In this document: piece after piece, positions 7,087 through 14,497 of the stretch
How positions within the stretch are numbered: position 1 is the first letter of the stretch
How the letters are laid out: the number at the start of each line of letters is the position of its first letter
From: Pseudomonadota bacterium
GTDB lineage: Bacteria; Pseudomonadota; Alphaproteobacteria; HIMB59; GCA-002718135
Assembly (NCBI GenBank): GCA_027625355.1
Contig: JAQBWI010000016.1
Span: forward strand, 1 to 14,904
DNA length: 14,904 nt
Reading direction: 5' to 3'
Made by a program: the position numbers and the translations under genes
The notes under the pieces: generated by a model
The model's database searches: none
The model's input: the letters and a program-made list of their open reading frames with translations, nothing else
Told to the model about the DNA's origin: nothing

Positions 7087-8385
7087 ATGACCAAAATAAC
7101 TAAATTTACAGTTGATGATGTTCGTTTTCCGACATCAAAAGATCTAACCGGTTCAGATGCTATTCATACCGACCCTGATTATTCAGCAACATATGTAACA
7201 GTTTTTACATCAGACAATAATTTAAAAGGGTTTGGAATCGCTTTTACAATTGGTAAAGGAAATGACATTGTGGCAGACTGTATTAAGCATTTCTTCCCTT
7301 TGTTTATTGGTAAAACCCTTGATGAACTAGAAAAAGAGATTGGTAAACTTTGGTTTCAATGTGTTGATCACAGTCAACTTCGTTGGTTAGGTCCTGAAAA
7401 AGGAGTTGTTCATATGGCTGTGGCTGCAATATTTAATTCTTTGTGGGATCTTATTGCAAAGAAAAATCAAAAACCTCTATGGCAATTTGTTGTTGATAGC
7501 AAACCTGATACCATCATGGAATGGCTTACTTTTAAGTATATTGAAGACGCATTATCAAGAGATGAAGCTTATAAAATTTTACAAGATAGTCAAAAAACTA
7601 AAGAAGACAGAATTCAAAAAGTTCTTAATGAAGGTTATCCATCTTATACAACTGCTGCTGGTTGGCTTGGCTACTCAGATGAAAAAATCATTGAGTTATG
7701 TAATCAGTATATGTCTCAGGGATGGAGGCACTTTAAAATTAAAGTAGGGTTGGATTTAGAGGCTGATGTAAAAAGATTAGAGTTGATTAGAAATACTATA
7801 GGTCCGGATTGCTCTATTATGGTTGATGCAAATCAACAATGGAGTGTAAAGCAATCAATAGAGCATATAAATGCATATAAAAAATTTAACTTATTGTTTG
7901 TTGAGGAACCAACAAGCCCGGATGATGTGATGGGTTTTGCAAAAATTAAAAAAGAGGTTGGGTCTGTAAGGCTTGCGACTGGTGAGGCATGTGGTGGACG
8001 TATTATGTTTAAACAGTTCTTAGAGTCTGGAGCAATGAATGTATGTCAAATTGATAGTTGCCGGTTGGGAAGCATTAATGAAATATTGACAGTTTTGCTT
8101 ATGGCCCATAAATTTAATGTTCCTGTATTTCCACATGCAGGAGGTGTTGGTTTATGTGAATATGTTCAACACTTATGCATGATAGATTACATTTTAATTA
8201 ATGGTGAAAAAGATAATAAAGTTGTTGAATATCAAGACAGTCTTCATGAGCATTTTATATATCCATGTAAAATAAATAATGGAAATTATATGCCTCCTCA
8301 AGATTTAGGATATTCTATTGAAATGAAAGAAAATTCTGTTACTGAGTTTTCATATCCACATGGAGAATACTGGAGAAATAATTAA
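7087..8385 (+). CDS. fucD: L-fuconate dehydratase
   Basis: Dehydrates L-fuconate to 2-keto-3-deoxy-L-fuconate. At 432 residues it has the FucD/ENOSF1 size, longer than other enolase-superfamily dehydratases because of the insert around residues 140-190 (SYTTAAGWLGYSD). Catalytic positions are complete: K217-I-K219, metal ligands D247, E273 and E300, N249, and the D323/H350 dyad (CQIDSCRLG and PVFPHAGGVGLCEYVQH). From memory these are one residue off the numbering of the characterised Xanthomonas enzyme. The N-terminal DVRFPTSKDLTGSDAIHTDP is also characteristic. The gene starts three bases after its neighbour, with AAGGA at 7072-7076, and ends directly against the dehydrogenase gene. The following three genes perform the next steps, which strengthens the specific assignment over a generic one. 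Confidence 0.93.
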   Translation: MTKITKFTVDDVRFPTSKDLTGSDAIHTDPDYSATYVTVFTSDNNLKGFGIAFTIGKGNDIVADCIKHFFPLFIGKTLDELEKEIGKLWFQCVDHSQLRWLGPEKGVVHMAVAAIFNSLWDLIAKKNQKPLWQFVVDSKPDTIMEWLTFKYIEDALSRDEAYKILQDSQKTKEDRIQKVLNEGYPSYTTAAGWLGYSDEKIIELCNQYMSQGWRHFKIKVGLDLEADVKRLELIRNTIGPDCSIMVDANQQWSVKQSIEHINAYKKFNLLFVEEPTSPDDVMGFAKIKKEVGSVRLATGEACGGRIMFKQFLESGAMNVCQIDSCRLGSINEILTVLLMAHKFNVPVFPHAGGVGLCEYVQHLCMIDYILINGEKDNKVVEYQDSLHEHFIYPCKINNGNYMPPQDLGYSIEMKENSVTEFSYPHGEYWRNN

Positions 8386-9123
8386 ATGCGATTAAAAAAT
8401 AAAAAAATTATTGTAACAGCTGCAGCTCAAGGTATTGGAAGAGCAACAGCTTTAACTTTTGCAAATGAAGGAGCCGAAGTAATAGCTTTGGATATCAATA
8501 AAGAAAAACTTGATGAAATCTCTAAGGAAAATCCTAATATAAAAACTGAAGTAGTTGATGCTACTAGTAAATCAGAGGTGGAGAGTTTTTGTTCAACGAT
8601 TGATAGTATAGATGTTTTGTTTCATGCAGTGGGATTTGTTCACCATGGCAATATTATGGATTGTGACTCAGATGAATTTTATAGATCGGTAAATGTTAAT
8701 ATTTACTCAGCATATCTAATGTCTCAAAATCTATTACCTAAAATGTTAAAAAATAATAAAGGCAATATTATTATTGTTTCTTCTGCAGCCTCAAATGTCA
8801 AGGGTGTTCCAAATAGATTTATATATGGAACAACAAAAGCTGCGTTGAATGGTTTTGTGAAAGCATTAGCAGCAGATTATGTTAGTCAAGGCATACGCTG
8901 TAATGCTATTTTACCTGGAACTGTCGAAACTCCTTCGTGGCAAGGAAGAGTTAATATGGCTGATGATCCAATTAAAGCTAGAGAAGATTTTATAGCAAGA
9001 CAAGCTATGGGTCGACTTGCTCAACCAAAAGAAATAGCTTCCCTTGCACTTTATTTAGCAAGTGATGAGTCAGACTTTGTTACAGGTACTTTAAATTTAA
9101 TTGATGGAGGGTGGACTTTATAA
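8386..9123 (+). CDS. Short-chain dehydrogenase, BDH2-like; probable 2-keto-3-deoxy-L-fuconate 4-dehydrogenase
   Basis: NAD(P)-dependent SDR of 245 residues. The cofactor loop is TAAAQGIG (11-18), with D36 in IALDIN suggesting NAD preference. The catalytic tetrad is N105, S133 (VSSAAS), Y147 and K151 (YGTTK), and the C-terminal LIDGGWTL is intact. The sequence strongly resembles the human DHRS6/BDH2 type, sharing TAAAQGIG, DVLFxxxGFVHHG, QGIRCN and DGGW-L. Bacterial relatives in fucose clusters oxidise C4 of 2-keto-3-deoxy-L-fuconate to the 2,4-diketo acid. The gene begins at the base after the fuconate dehydratase stop and overlaps the next start by one base, so context supports that role; (R)-3-hydroxybutyrate dehydrogenase is the main alternative. 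Confidence 0.88.
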   Translation: MRLKNKKIIVTAAAQGIGRATALTFANEGAEVIALDINKEKLDEISKENPNIKTEVVDATSKSEVESFCSTIDSIDVLFHAVGFVHHGNIMDCDSDEFYRSVNVNIYSAYLMSQNLLPKMLKNNKGNIIIVSSAASNVKGVPNRFIYGTTKAALNGFVKALAADYVSQGIRCNAILPGTVETPSWQGRVNMADDPIKAREDFIARQAMGRLAQPKEIASLALYLASDESDFVTGTLNLIDGGWTL

Positions 9124-9971
9124 TGAAAACTTTAAGATATAGAATTGGTAGAGAAGTTAAACCAGGAATTTTAGATGCTGATAAAAATATACGTGATGCT
9201 TCTAGTTTAGTAACAGATTGGGATGCAGAAAATATTACAGTTGAAAAATTAAATGAACTAAAAAGTACAGATATTTCCTCATTAGAAATTGTTCAAAATC
9301 ATGATGGAATTGCTCCATGTGTTTGTAAAAAAAGTGTTGGGAAAATTATTTGTATAGGCTTAAATTATTCAGATCACGCGGAAGAGACAGGAATGGAAGT
9401 TCCTCCTGAACCAATCATTTTTTTTAAAGCTACAAGCGCAATTGTAGGACCTAATGATGATATTCATATCCCAAAAAATTCTCAAAAGTCTGATTGGGAA
9501 GTTGAGTTAGGAGTTGTCATTGGAAAAGAAGCTAAATATATTTCTGAAGATCAAGCACAAGAACATATTGCAGGTTATTGCGTAGTAAATGATTTGAGTG
9601 AAAGAGCTTTTCAATTAGAACATTCAGGTCAATGGGTGAAAGGAAAATCTTGTGATACCTTTGGGCCTATTGGACCATATTTAGTTACAAAAGATGAGGT
9701 TGCTGACCCACAAAATTTATCAATGTGGCTTGATGTTAATGGCAAAAGAATGCAGGATGGCTCAACAAAAACAATGGTGTATGGTGTTAATTTCCTAATT
9801 AGTTATTTAAGTAAGTTTATGTCTTTGCAACCAGGTGATATAATTTCAACTGGCACACCTCCAGGTGTTGGCATGGGTATGAAACCACAAGTTTTTTTAA
9901 AACCAGGTGATGAAATGAAATTAGGTATTGAAGGGCTAGGTGAGCAAACTCAAAAAACTATCCAAGCATAA
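9123..9971 (+). CDS. FAH-family hydrolase; probable L-2,4-diketo-3-deoxyfuconate hydrolase
   Basis: Fumarylacetoacetate-hydrolase-family enzyme expected to cleave the 2,4-diketo-3-deoxy acid to pyruvate and L-lactate. Start chosen at 9123, whose ATG overlaps the preceding TAA by one base; an ATG 12 bases upstream in frame lies within the SDR gene's last codons. GGAGG at 9106-9110 is a possible ribosome site, rather distant. The 282 residues form an N-terminal cap (to about 70) and the catalytic FAH domain: KIICIGLNYSDHAEE (74-88), IFFKATSAIVGP (99-110), metal ligands E126 and E128 in DWEVELGVVIG and D157 in VVNDLSER, then K175 (GKSCDTFGPIGP) and the STGTPPGVGMG loop (about 242-252). All ligands are present. 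Other FAH-family activities (acylpyruvase, ureidoglycolate lyase) are less likely given the gene order. Confidence 0.9.
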   Translation: MKTLRYRIGREVKPGILDADKNIRDASSLVTDWDAENITVEKLNELKSTDISSLEIVQNHDGIAPCVCKKSVGKIICIGLNYSDHAEETGMEVPPEPIIFFKATSAIVGPNDDIHIPKNSQKSDWEVELGVVIGKEAKYISEDQAQEHIAGYCVVNDLSERAFQLEHSGQWVKGKSCDTFGPIGPYLVTKDEVADPQNLSMWLDVNGKRMQDGSTKTMVYGVNFLISYLSKFMSLQPGDIISTGTPPGVGMGMKPQVFLKPGDEMKLGIEGLGEQTQKTIQA

Positions 9972-11125
9972 TGTTTGGAAGTATTAAAAACTGTAACAAT
10001 GTTAAAGATTTTAGAGAATTAGCTAGAAAAAAATTACCTAGTCCTATTTTTCATTATATTGACGGCGCAGCTGATGATGAAATAACCTATAAAAGAAATA
10101 CTGATGCTTTTGATACATGTGATTTAGTACCAAATGTTTTAGCAGGTGTTGATGAAATAGATATGTCCACAACTGTAATGGGACAAAAAATTGATATGCC
10201 ACTATATTGTGCTCCAACGGCACTCCAACGATTGTTCCATTATGAGGGTGAGATAGGTGTCGCAAAGGCAGCTGAAAAATTTGGAACAATGTTTGGAATT
10301 TCATCTCTTGGGACAGCAAGTATAGAAGAAATATCAAGTTTAGTATCAACCCCAAAACTTTTTCAATTATATGTCCATAAAGATCAGGGGTTAAATAATG
10401 ACCTTATTGATAGATGTAAAAATTCTAATTTTGAAGCTATGGCAGTAACTGTTGATACGGCAGTTGGTGGAAATAGAGAAAGAGATTTACAAACAGGCTT
10501 TACTATTCCCATGAAACTTAATTTAAATAGCGCTTTAAGTTTTGCTACACATCCTTCCTGGGCATTTAATTATTTTACGAAACCAAAGTGGGAATTAAGT
10601 AATTTGAAAAATCATATTGATGCAGGAACAAGTGTTATGACGAGTATAGGAGATTACTTTACGCAAATGTTAGATAATTCTTTAGATTGGAAAGGTGTAG
10701 AAAATATCAATAAAAAATGGGGAAAACAATTTGCAATTAAAGGTATTATGTCAGTTGATGATGCTAAAAAAGCTGTCGATGTTGGTGCAACTTGTGTTAT
10801 GGTTTCTAATCATGGTGGTCGACAACTTGATGGAGCAAGATCTCCATTTGATCAACTGGCTGAAATTGTAGAAGCTGTTGGGGATAAAGTCGATGTTGTT
10901 TGTGAAGGGGGAATTCGAAGAGGTACACATGTTTTAAAAGCTCTGTCTCTTGGTGCAAAAGCTTGTTCTGGAGGAAGAATGTATTTATATGCACTTGCAG
11001 CAGGTGGGCAAAAAGGTGTTGAAAAATCATTATCTAATTTAAGAAATGAAATCCAAAGAGATATGAAATTAATGGGTGTAAGTAATATTAGTCAACTTAC
11101 GCAAAAAAACTTACGATTTAGATAA
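9971..11125 (+). CDS. lldD: FMN-dependent L-lactate dehydrogenase (alpha-hydroxy-acid oxidase family)
   Basis: Oxidises L-lactate to pyruvate on FMN, usually at the inner face of the membrane with quinone as acceptor. It has 384 residues, standard for LldD. Visible family residues include Y29 (FHYIDGAADDE), the flavin contact segment YCAPTALQR (79-87), Y134 (FQLYVHKD), K257 (AIKGIMS) and the active-site base H281 with R284 in SNHGGRQLDG. GRMYLYALAAGG (335-346) replaces the usual GRPYLYGLGAGG. The conserved DGGxRxGxD element reads EGGIRRGTH (312-320), a conservative Asp-to-Glu change and an Asp-to-His change near the flavin site. Its start overlaps the FAH-family stop by one base. It removes the L-lactate released by the previous step, closing the pathway. 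A glycolate or other 2-hydroxyacid substrate is possible. The following 43 bases hold no convincing terminator. Confidence 0.9.
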   Translation: MFGSIKNCNNVKDFRELARKKLPSPIFHYIDGAADDEITYKRNTDAFDTCDLVPNVLAGVDEIDMSTTVMGQKIDMPLYCAPTALQRLFHYEGEIGVAKAAEKFGTMFGISSLGTASIEEISSLVSTPKLFQLYVHKDQGLNNDLIDRCKNSNFEAMAVTVDTAVGGNRERDLQTGFTIPMKLNLNSALSFATHPSWAFNYFTKPKWELSNLKNHIDAGTSVMTSIGDYFTQMLDNSLDWKGVENINKKWGKQFAIKGIMSVDDAKKAVDVGATCVMVSNHGGRQLDGARSPFDQLAEIVEAVGDKVDVVCEGGIRRGTHVLKALSLGAKACSGGRMYLYALAAGGQKGVEKSLSNLRNEIQRDMKLMGVSNISQLTQKNLRFR

Positions 11126-11168
11126 AAAAAATATTTATTATCTTCGAAATATATTCTACTAATTTTTT

Positions 11169-11489
11169 ATGAATTTAGAAACTGAACCAGTTCATGTAGG
11201 TGAAGAAGAAGATATTGATATTGGAAGTGTTGAAAACTTTGAGCATGAAGAAATAGATTATGCAATATTTAGATTAGAATCTGGCTTTTTTGCAACTCAA
11301 GGACATTGTTATTGTGAGGATCAAACCTTTTTAAGTGAAGCTAATATTGAAGGAGAGGAGCTAGAATGTGCCAGCTGTGGCAATATCTTTAGTATTGTTT
11401 CAGGAGATCCTGTTAGTGATTTAGAGCTTCCACCTTTAAAAACATACGACATCTATGAAGAAGATGGAAATATTTATCTTAATCTTTAA
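11169..11489 (+). CDS. Small Rieske-fold protein with all-cysteine cluster motif
   Basis: This 106-residue acidic protein has the outline of a Rieske-type ferredoxin (MocE/NirD-like): an acidic N-terminus, a hydrophobic strand (YAIFRLESGFFATQ, 31-44), two ligand loops 17 residues apart, and a closing LKTYDIYEEDGNIYLNL (90-106). Canonical Rieske loops are C-x-H and C-x2-H. Here they read C47-Y-C49 and C67-A-S-C70, so both histidines are cysteines and the motif is CxC-x17-CxxC. The codons are plain TGT at 11307, 11313, 11367 and 11376. It could hold a four-cysteine 2Fe-2S cluster, another iron site, or zinc. It lies 43 bases after lldD with no clear ribosome site, so it may be expressed separately. 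Its stop overlaps that of the convergent dehydrogenase by four bases. The partner is unknown. Confidence 0.75.
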   Translation: MNLETEPVHVGEEEDIDIGSVENFEHEEIDYAIFRLESGFFATQGHCYCEDQTFLSEANIEGEELECASCGNIFSIVSGDPVSDLELPPLKTYDIYEEDGNIYLNL

Positions 11490-12457
11490 ATTCCTAACTT
11501 TTCTCTATTAACTATATTATTTAAATTTAATTTTTTATTATTTAGCAAAAAAAAGGCAATGTTTTCAGCTGACTCAATAGCCATTCTTTTTCTGCACTCT
11601 ATTGTTAGGGCAGCATTGTGTGGAGATAATATTACATTATCTAAATTAAATAATGGATGATTTTCATCTGGTGGCTCTTTTTCAAAAACATCTAATCCTG
11701 CACCTAAAATTGTTTTGTTTTGTAGAGCATTTACTAGCGAAGTTTCATTAATAATCCCTCCACGAGCTGTATTAACAACAATAGCTGTTTCTTTCATCAT
11801 TGATAATTCTTGTTCATTTATAAAATTCTTTGTATTGTTATTTAAAGGAAGGTGAATAGAAATATAATCAGCTATTTGTAGTCCACTAGTTTTATCAATA
11901 ACTTTACAATTATTTTCCTCAACGTCATTTTTGCTAACAAAAGGATCATATACATATACATTAGCTTCAAAGCCGAGACATCTCTTAGCAACAGCTCTTC
12001 CTATTCTTCCAAATCCAAAAATGACAATATTTTTTTGATATAGTTCAAAAAAATTTGGTAGAGATGATTTATCATTGAATCTACCCTCTCTTGTCAATTT
12101 ATCAGATAAATGAATATTTTTACTTAAATATAGGAATGAAGTTAAAACATGTTCGGCTACACTTACAGCATTAGAAGTTGAGGTTATGCCAAGGGCAATA
12201 TTATTTTCATTTAAATAATCAATATCCACATTATCATAACCAACGCCATGACGTGATACAATTTTAAGTTTTTTACAATAGGATATTACGTCATTGCTGA
12301 GCTTGGCAGTTCTAAGTAGAATAGCATCAACTTCTCTCAATTCACTCTTTAGATTACTTTCCTCAAAATTTATTAATTCAAAACTCTCTAGCTTATTATT
12401 TTCAAACACCCTCCATCCATCTTGATGGATTTCTCCTAAAACAGCAATTTTCATCAT
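11486..12457 (-). CDS. D-isomer-specific 2-hydroxyacid dehydrogenase (phosphoglycerate dehydrogenase-like)
   Basis: NAD(P)-dependent reductase/dehydrogenase of 2-hydroxy or 2-keto acids. At 323 residues it is the typical single-subunit form without the ACT domain of long SerA. The substrate domain shows RHGVGYDNVDIDYL (69-82) and NAVSVAEHVL (96-105). The Rossmann domain shows GFGRIGRAVAKR (148-159) followed by D171 at the end of the second strand, which favours NAD. The catalytic triad is complete: R232 (NTARGG), E261 (FEKEPP) and H280 (SPHNAALT). Two adjacent ATGs (12457 and 12454) are both possible starts. It diverges from iolD across 128 bases that contain a perfect palindrome, which suggests shared control. 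The physiological substrate (hydroxypyruvate, glyoxylate, 3-phosphoglycerate or a sugar-derived acid) cannot be fixed. Confidence 0.9.
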   Translation of the reverse strand: MMKIAVLGEIHQDGWRVFENNKLESFELINFEESNLKSELREVDAILLRTAKLSNDVISYCKKLKIVSRHGVGYDNVDIDYLNENNIALGITSTSNAVSVAEHVLTSFLYLSKNIHLSDKLTREGRFNDKSSLPNFFELYQKNIVIFGFGRIGRAVAKRCLGFEANVYVYDPFVSKNDVEENNCKVIDKTSGLQIADYISIHLPLNNNTKNFINEQELSMMKETAIVVNTARGGIINETSLVNALQNKTILGAGLDVFEKEPPDENHPLFNLDNVILSPHNAALTIECRKRMAIESAENIAFFLLNNKKLNLNNIVNREKLGI

Positions 12458-12519
12458 TAGTTGTATAATTCAATACTCATAAAAGTTAAATGATTAGTAA
12501 TAAAAAAGAAAATTAATAA

Positions 12520-12533
12520 TTAAGTATACTTAA
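12520..12533. promoter_or_regulatory. Perfect 14-base palindrome in divergent promoter region (candidate operator)
   Basis: TTAAGTATACTTAA is identical to its reverse complement and sits near the middle of the 128-base gap between the minus-strand dehydrogenase (start 12457) and iolD (start 12586). It runs directly into A7T7 (12532-12545), a bent-DNA type tract. A dimeric repressor site controlling both genes is a reasonable reading. The GTATAC core loosely recalls GntR-type sites, but no regulator gene is present to support a family. No confident -35/-10 pair is visible; TATAAA at 12548-12553 could be a -10 for iolD. Confidence 0.45.
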
Positions 12534-12574
12534 AAAAATTTTTTTCTTATAAAAATAAATTGATTTAATATTTT

Positions 12575-12580
12575 AAGAGG
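12575..12580 (+). promoter_or_regulatory. Ribosome binding site of iolD
   Basis: AAGAGG lies five bases before the ATG at 12586. It is one of the few strong Shine-Dalgarno sequences in the window and fixes the iolD start, whose protein begins MKTIQLSCSHALFKYL as expected for the family. Confidence 0.7.
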
Positions 12581-12585
12581 TTGAA

Positions 12586-14430
12586 ATGAAAACTATACAA
12601 TTATCCTGCTCACATGCTTTATTTAAGTACTTAATTGCTCAAAAAACAATTATTGATGGTAAAAAAGTACCATTGTTTCCTGGAGCATTTGGTATTTACG
12701 GACATGGTAATGTTGCTTGTATAGGGCAAGCTATGGAGGAATTTCAATCAGATTTGCCTGGGTATAGAGGTCATCACGAACAAAACATGGCTCTGACCGG
12801 AATTGGTTATGCTCGTGCTATGCGACGTAAACAAATTTTTATCGCTACTTCATCAGTTGGTCCTGGAGCTACAAATATGGTTACTGCAGCTGCAGTAGCA
12901 CTAAGTAATCGTCTTCCTTTATTACTGATACCAGGTGATACTTTCTCAAGTCGTTTCCCCGATCCTGTTTTACAGCAAGTAGAAAACTTTTACTCTCCTA
13001 CAGAAACACAAAATGATGCATTTAAATCTGTTTCTAGATATTTTGATCGCATTACTAGGCCTGAGCAAATTTTATCATCTCTACCACAGGCAGTACAAGT
13101 TATGTTAGATCCTGCAGATTGCGGACCAGCAACAATTTCTATGTCACAAGATGTCCAAGGAGAGGTTTATGATTATCCTGAGGTATTTTTTGAAGAAAAA
13201 ATTCATACAATAAGAAAAATTTATCCTGATCCAGATCAAATTAAAATAGCTGCAGATCAAATTAAAAGTTCCAAGCAACCAATTATTATTTCTGGCGGCG
13301 GAGTTCTTTATGCAGAGGCAGAAAAAGAATTATCCACATTTGCAAAAAAACATAACATACCAGTTACGTCAACAGTTATGGGAATTGGTTGTATGACTCA
13401 TGATGACCCATATTATATAAGTGCAATTGGTTGTTTAGGAGAAGGATCTTCGAATAGCCTTTCTAAAGATACTGATTTAGCTCTTGCGGTAGGGACAAAA
13501 CTAGCAGATTTTACAACAGGATCTTGGACAAATTTTCAAAATCCTGATTTTAATTTAGTATCTATCAATACAACTAGATTTGATACAACTAAACACAGAG
13601 CAACCCCTGTAGTGAGTGATGCAAAAGTTGGTTTAATGAAGTTGTCAGAGGCACTTGGTGATTGGAAAGCACCTGCTAAATGGTTTGAAAGAGCTGTTGA
13701 TGAAAAAGAAAAATGGGATTCTTATGTACAAAAAGAGAGTGGTCCTACTAATCAAGAAATTCCTTCATATGCACACGCAGTAGGAGCAATTTATAGAAAT
13801 GCTGATCCATCTGACATTGTTGTCACAGCTGCTGGCGGTTTAGTGGGTGAGGTTGTTCAAATTTGGAAACCAAAACAATTAAATACTTTTGAGACAGAAT
13901 GGGGTTTTAGTTGTATGGGTTATGAAATTTCTGGTGCACTTGGAATCAAGATGGCAAAACCAGATCAAGATGTTGTTGTTTTTGTTGGAGATGGCTCTTA
14001 TCTTTTACATAATAGCGATATTTATAGCTCGGTTCTATATGATCAAAAACTCATTATTATCATTTGTGATAATGGAGGCCACATGGTTATAAATAGGCTT
14101 CAACTCGCAAAAGGAGGTAAGGAGTATATTTGTAATTTACGTTCGGCGAGAGCTAAAAACCTTCAATTTGTTGATTTTGAAGCTCATGCAAAAAGCATGG
14201 GAGCAAATGGAGAAACAGTTAAAACCACTTCAGAACTTGAAGCTGCTTACAAAAGAGCAAAAGCGTCAGATAAAACATATGTTATTGTTATGGAAACTCA
14301 TGGCTATGAGTGGTTGGATGGAACAGCATTCTGGGAAAGTCCAACTTTAATGAACGCTGATACTGAAAATAAAAAAGCAGCATTAAAAGAGCACTTGGAT
14401 GGGAAAGGTAGTCAAAGAAAGGGAGTTTAA
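12586..14430 (+). CDS. iolD: 3D-(3,5/4)-trihydroxycyclohexane-1,2-dione acylhydrolase (myo-inositol catabolism)
   Basis: Thiamine-diphosphate enzyme that opens the ring of the trione/diketo intermediate to 5-deoxy-glucuronate in myo-inositol breakdown, after IolG and IolE. It has 614 residues, the size of proteobacterial IolD. The N-terminal Pyr domain has GHGNVACIGQAM (39-50) and the cofactor-activating glutamate E65 in RGHHEQNMAL. A central domain follows (about 215-350, with ISGGGVLYAEAE). The PP domain carries the ThDP/Mg motif G468-D469-G470 ending in the CDN asparagine about 27 residues later. ADCGPATISMSQDVQG in the first third is an IolD hallmark that separates it from acetolactate synthases. 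No other inositol gene (iolB, C, E, G) is in the window. The downstream gap of 67 bases precedes another dehydrogenase on the same strand. Confidence 0.93.
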   Translation: MKTIQLSCSHALFKYLIAQKTIIDGKKVPLFPGAFGIYGHGNVACIGQAMEEFQSDLPGYRGHHEQNMALTGIGYARAMRRKQIFIATSSVGPGATNMVTAAAVALSNRLPLLLIPGDTFSSRFPDPVLQQVENFYSPTETQNDAFKSVSRYFDRITRPEQILSSLPQAVQVMLDPADCGPATISMSQDVQGEVYDYPEVFFEEKIHTIRKIYPDPDQIKIAADQIKSSKQPIIISGGGVLYAEAEKELSTFAKKHNIPVTSTVMGIGCMTHDDPYYISAIGCLGEGSSNSLSKDTDLALAVGTKLADFTTGSWTNFQNPDFNLVSINTTRFDTTKHRATPVVSDAKVGLMKLSEALGDWKAPAKWFERAVDEKEKWDSYVQKESGPTNQEIPSYAHAVGAIYRNADPSDIVVTAAGGLVGEVVQIWKPKQLNTFETEWGFSCMGYEISGALGIKMAKPDQDVVVFVGDGSYLLHNSDIYSSVLYDQKLIIIICDNGGHMVINRLQLAKGGKEYICNLRSARAKNLQFVDFEAHAKSMGANGETVKTTSELEAAYKRAKASDKTYVIVMETHGYEWLDGTAFWESPTLMNADTENKKAALKEHLDGKGSQRKGV

Positions 14431-14443
14431 TTTCCTCAATTAA

Positions 14444-14478
14444 AGTTATCATTTTATTATTACTAATCTAAGATAACT
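14444..14478. repeat. Seven-base inverted repeat after iolD
   Basis: AGTTATC at 14444-14450 is matched by GATAACT at 14472-14478, with a 21-base AT-rich loop. There is no T-run after it, so it is a poor intrinsic terminator. It lies just upstream of the next start and could equally be spaced operator half-sites, or chance in AT-rich DNA. Confidence 0.25.
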
Positions 14479-14497
14479 GTTTGATATAAATATTTTA

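Noticed and set aside
7406..7747. Open frame of 113 codons within fuconate dehydratase
   Set aside because: It is a +1 shadow of a well-supported gene; the translation is Leu/Lys/Ile-rich with no recognisable domain.
11126..11168. Possible terminator or promoter between lldD and the Rieske-like gene
   Set aside because: Only a 6-base AT inverted repeat (ATATTT/AAATAT) around TTCGAA is present, with no GC stem or T-run; expected by chance in this base composition.
13232..13267. Direct repeat CAGATCAAATTAAAA (two copies, 21 bases apart) inside iolD
   Set aside because: It is in frame and encodes a DQIK-x3-DQIK helix segment in the linker to the central domain. This is most likely ordinary coding similarity, not a mobile or regulatory repeat.
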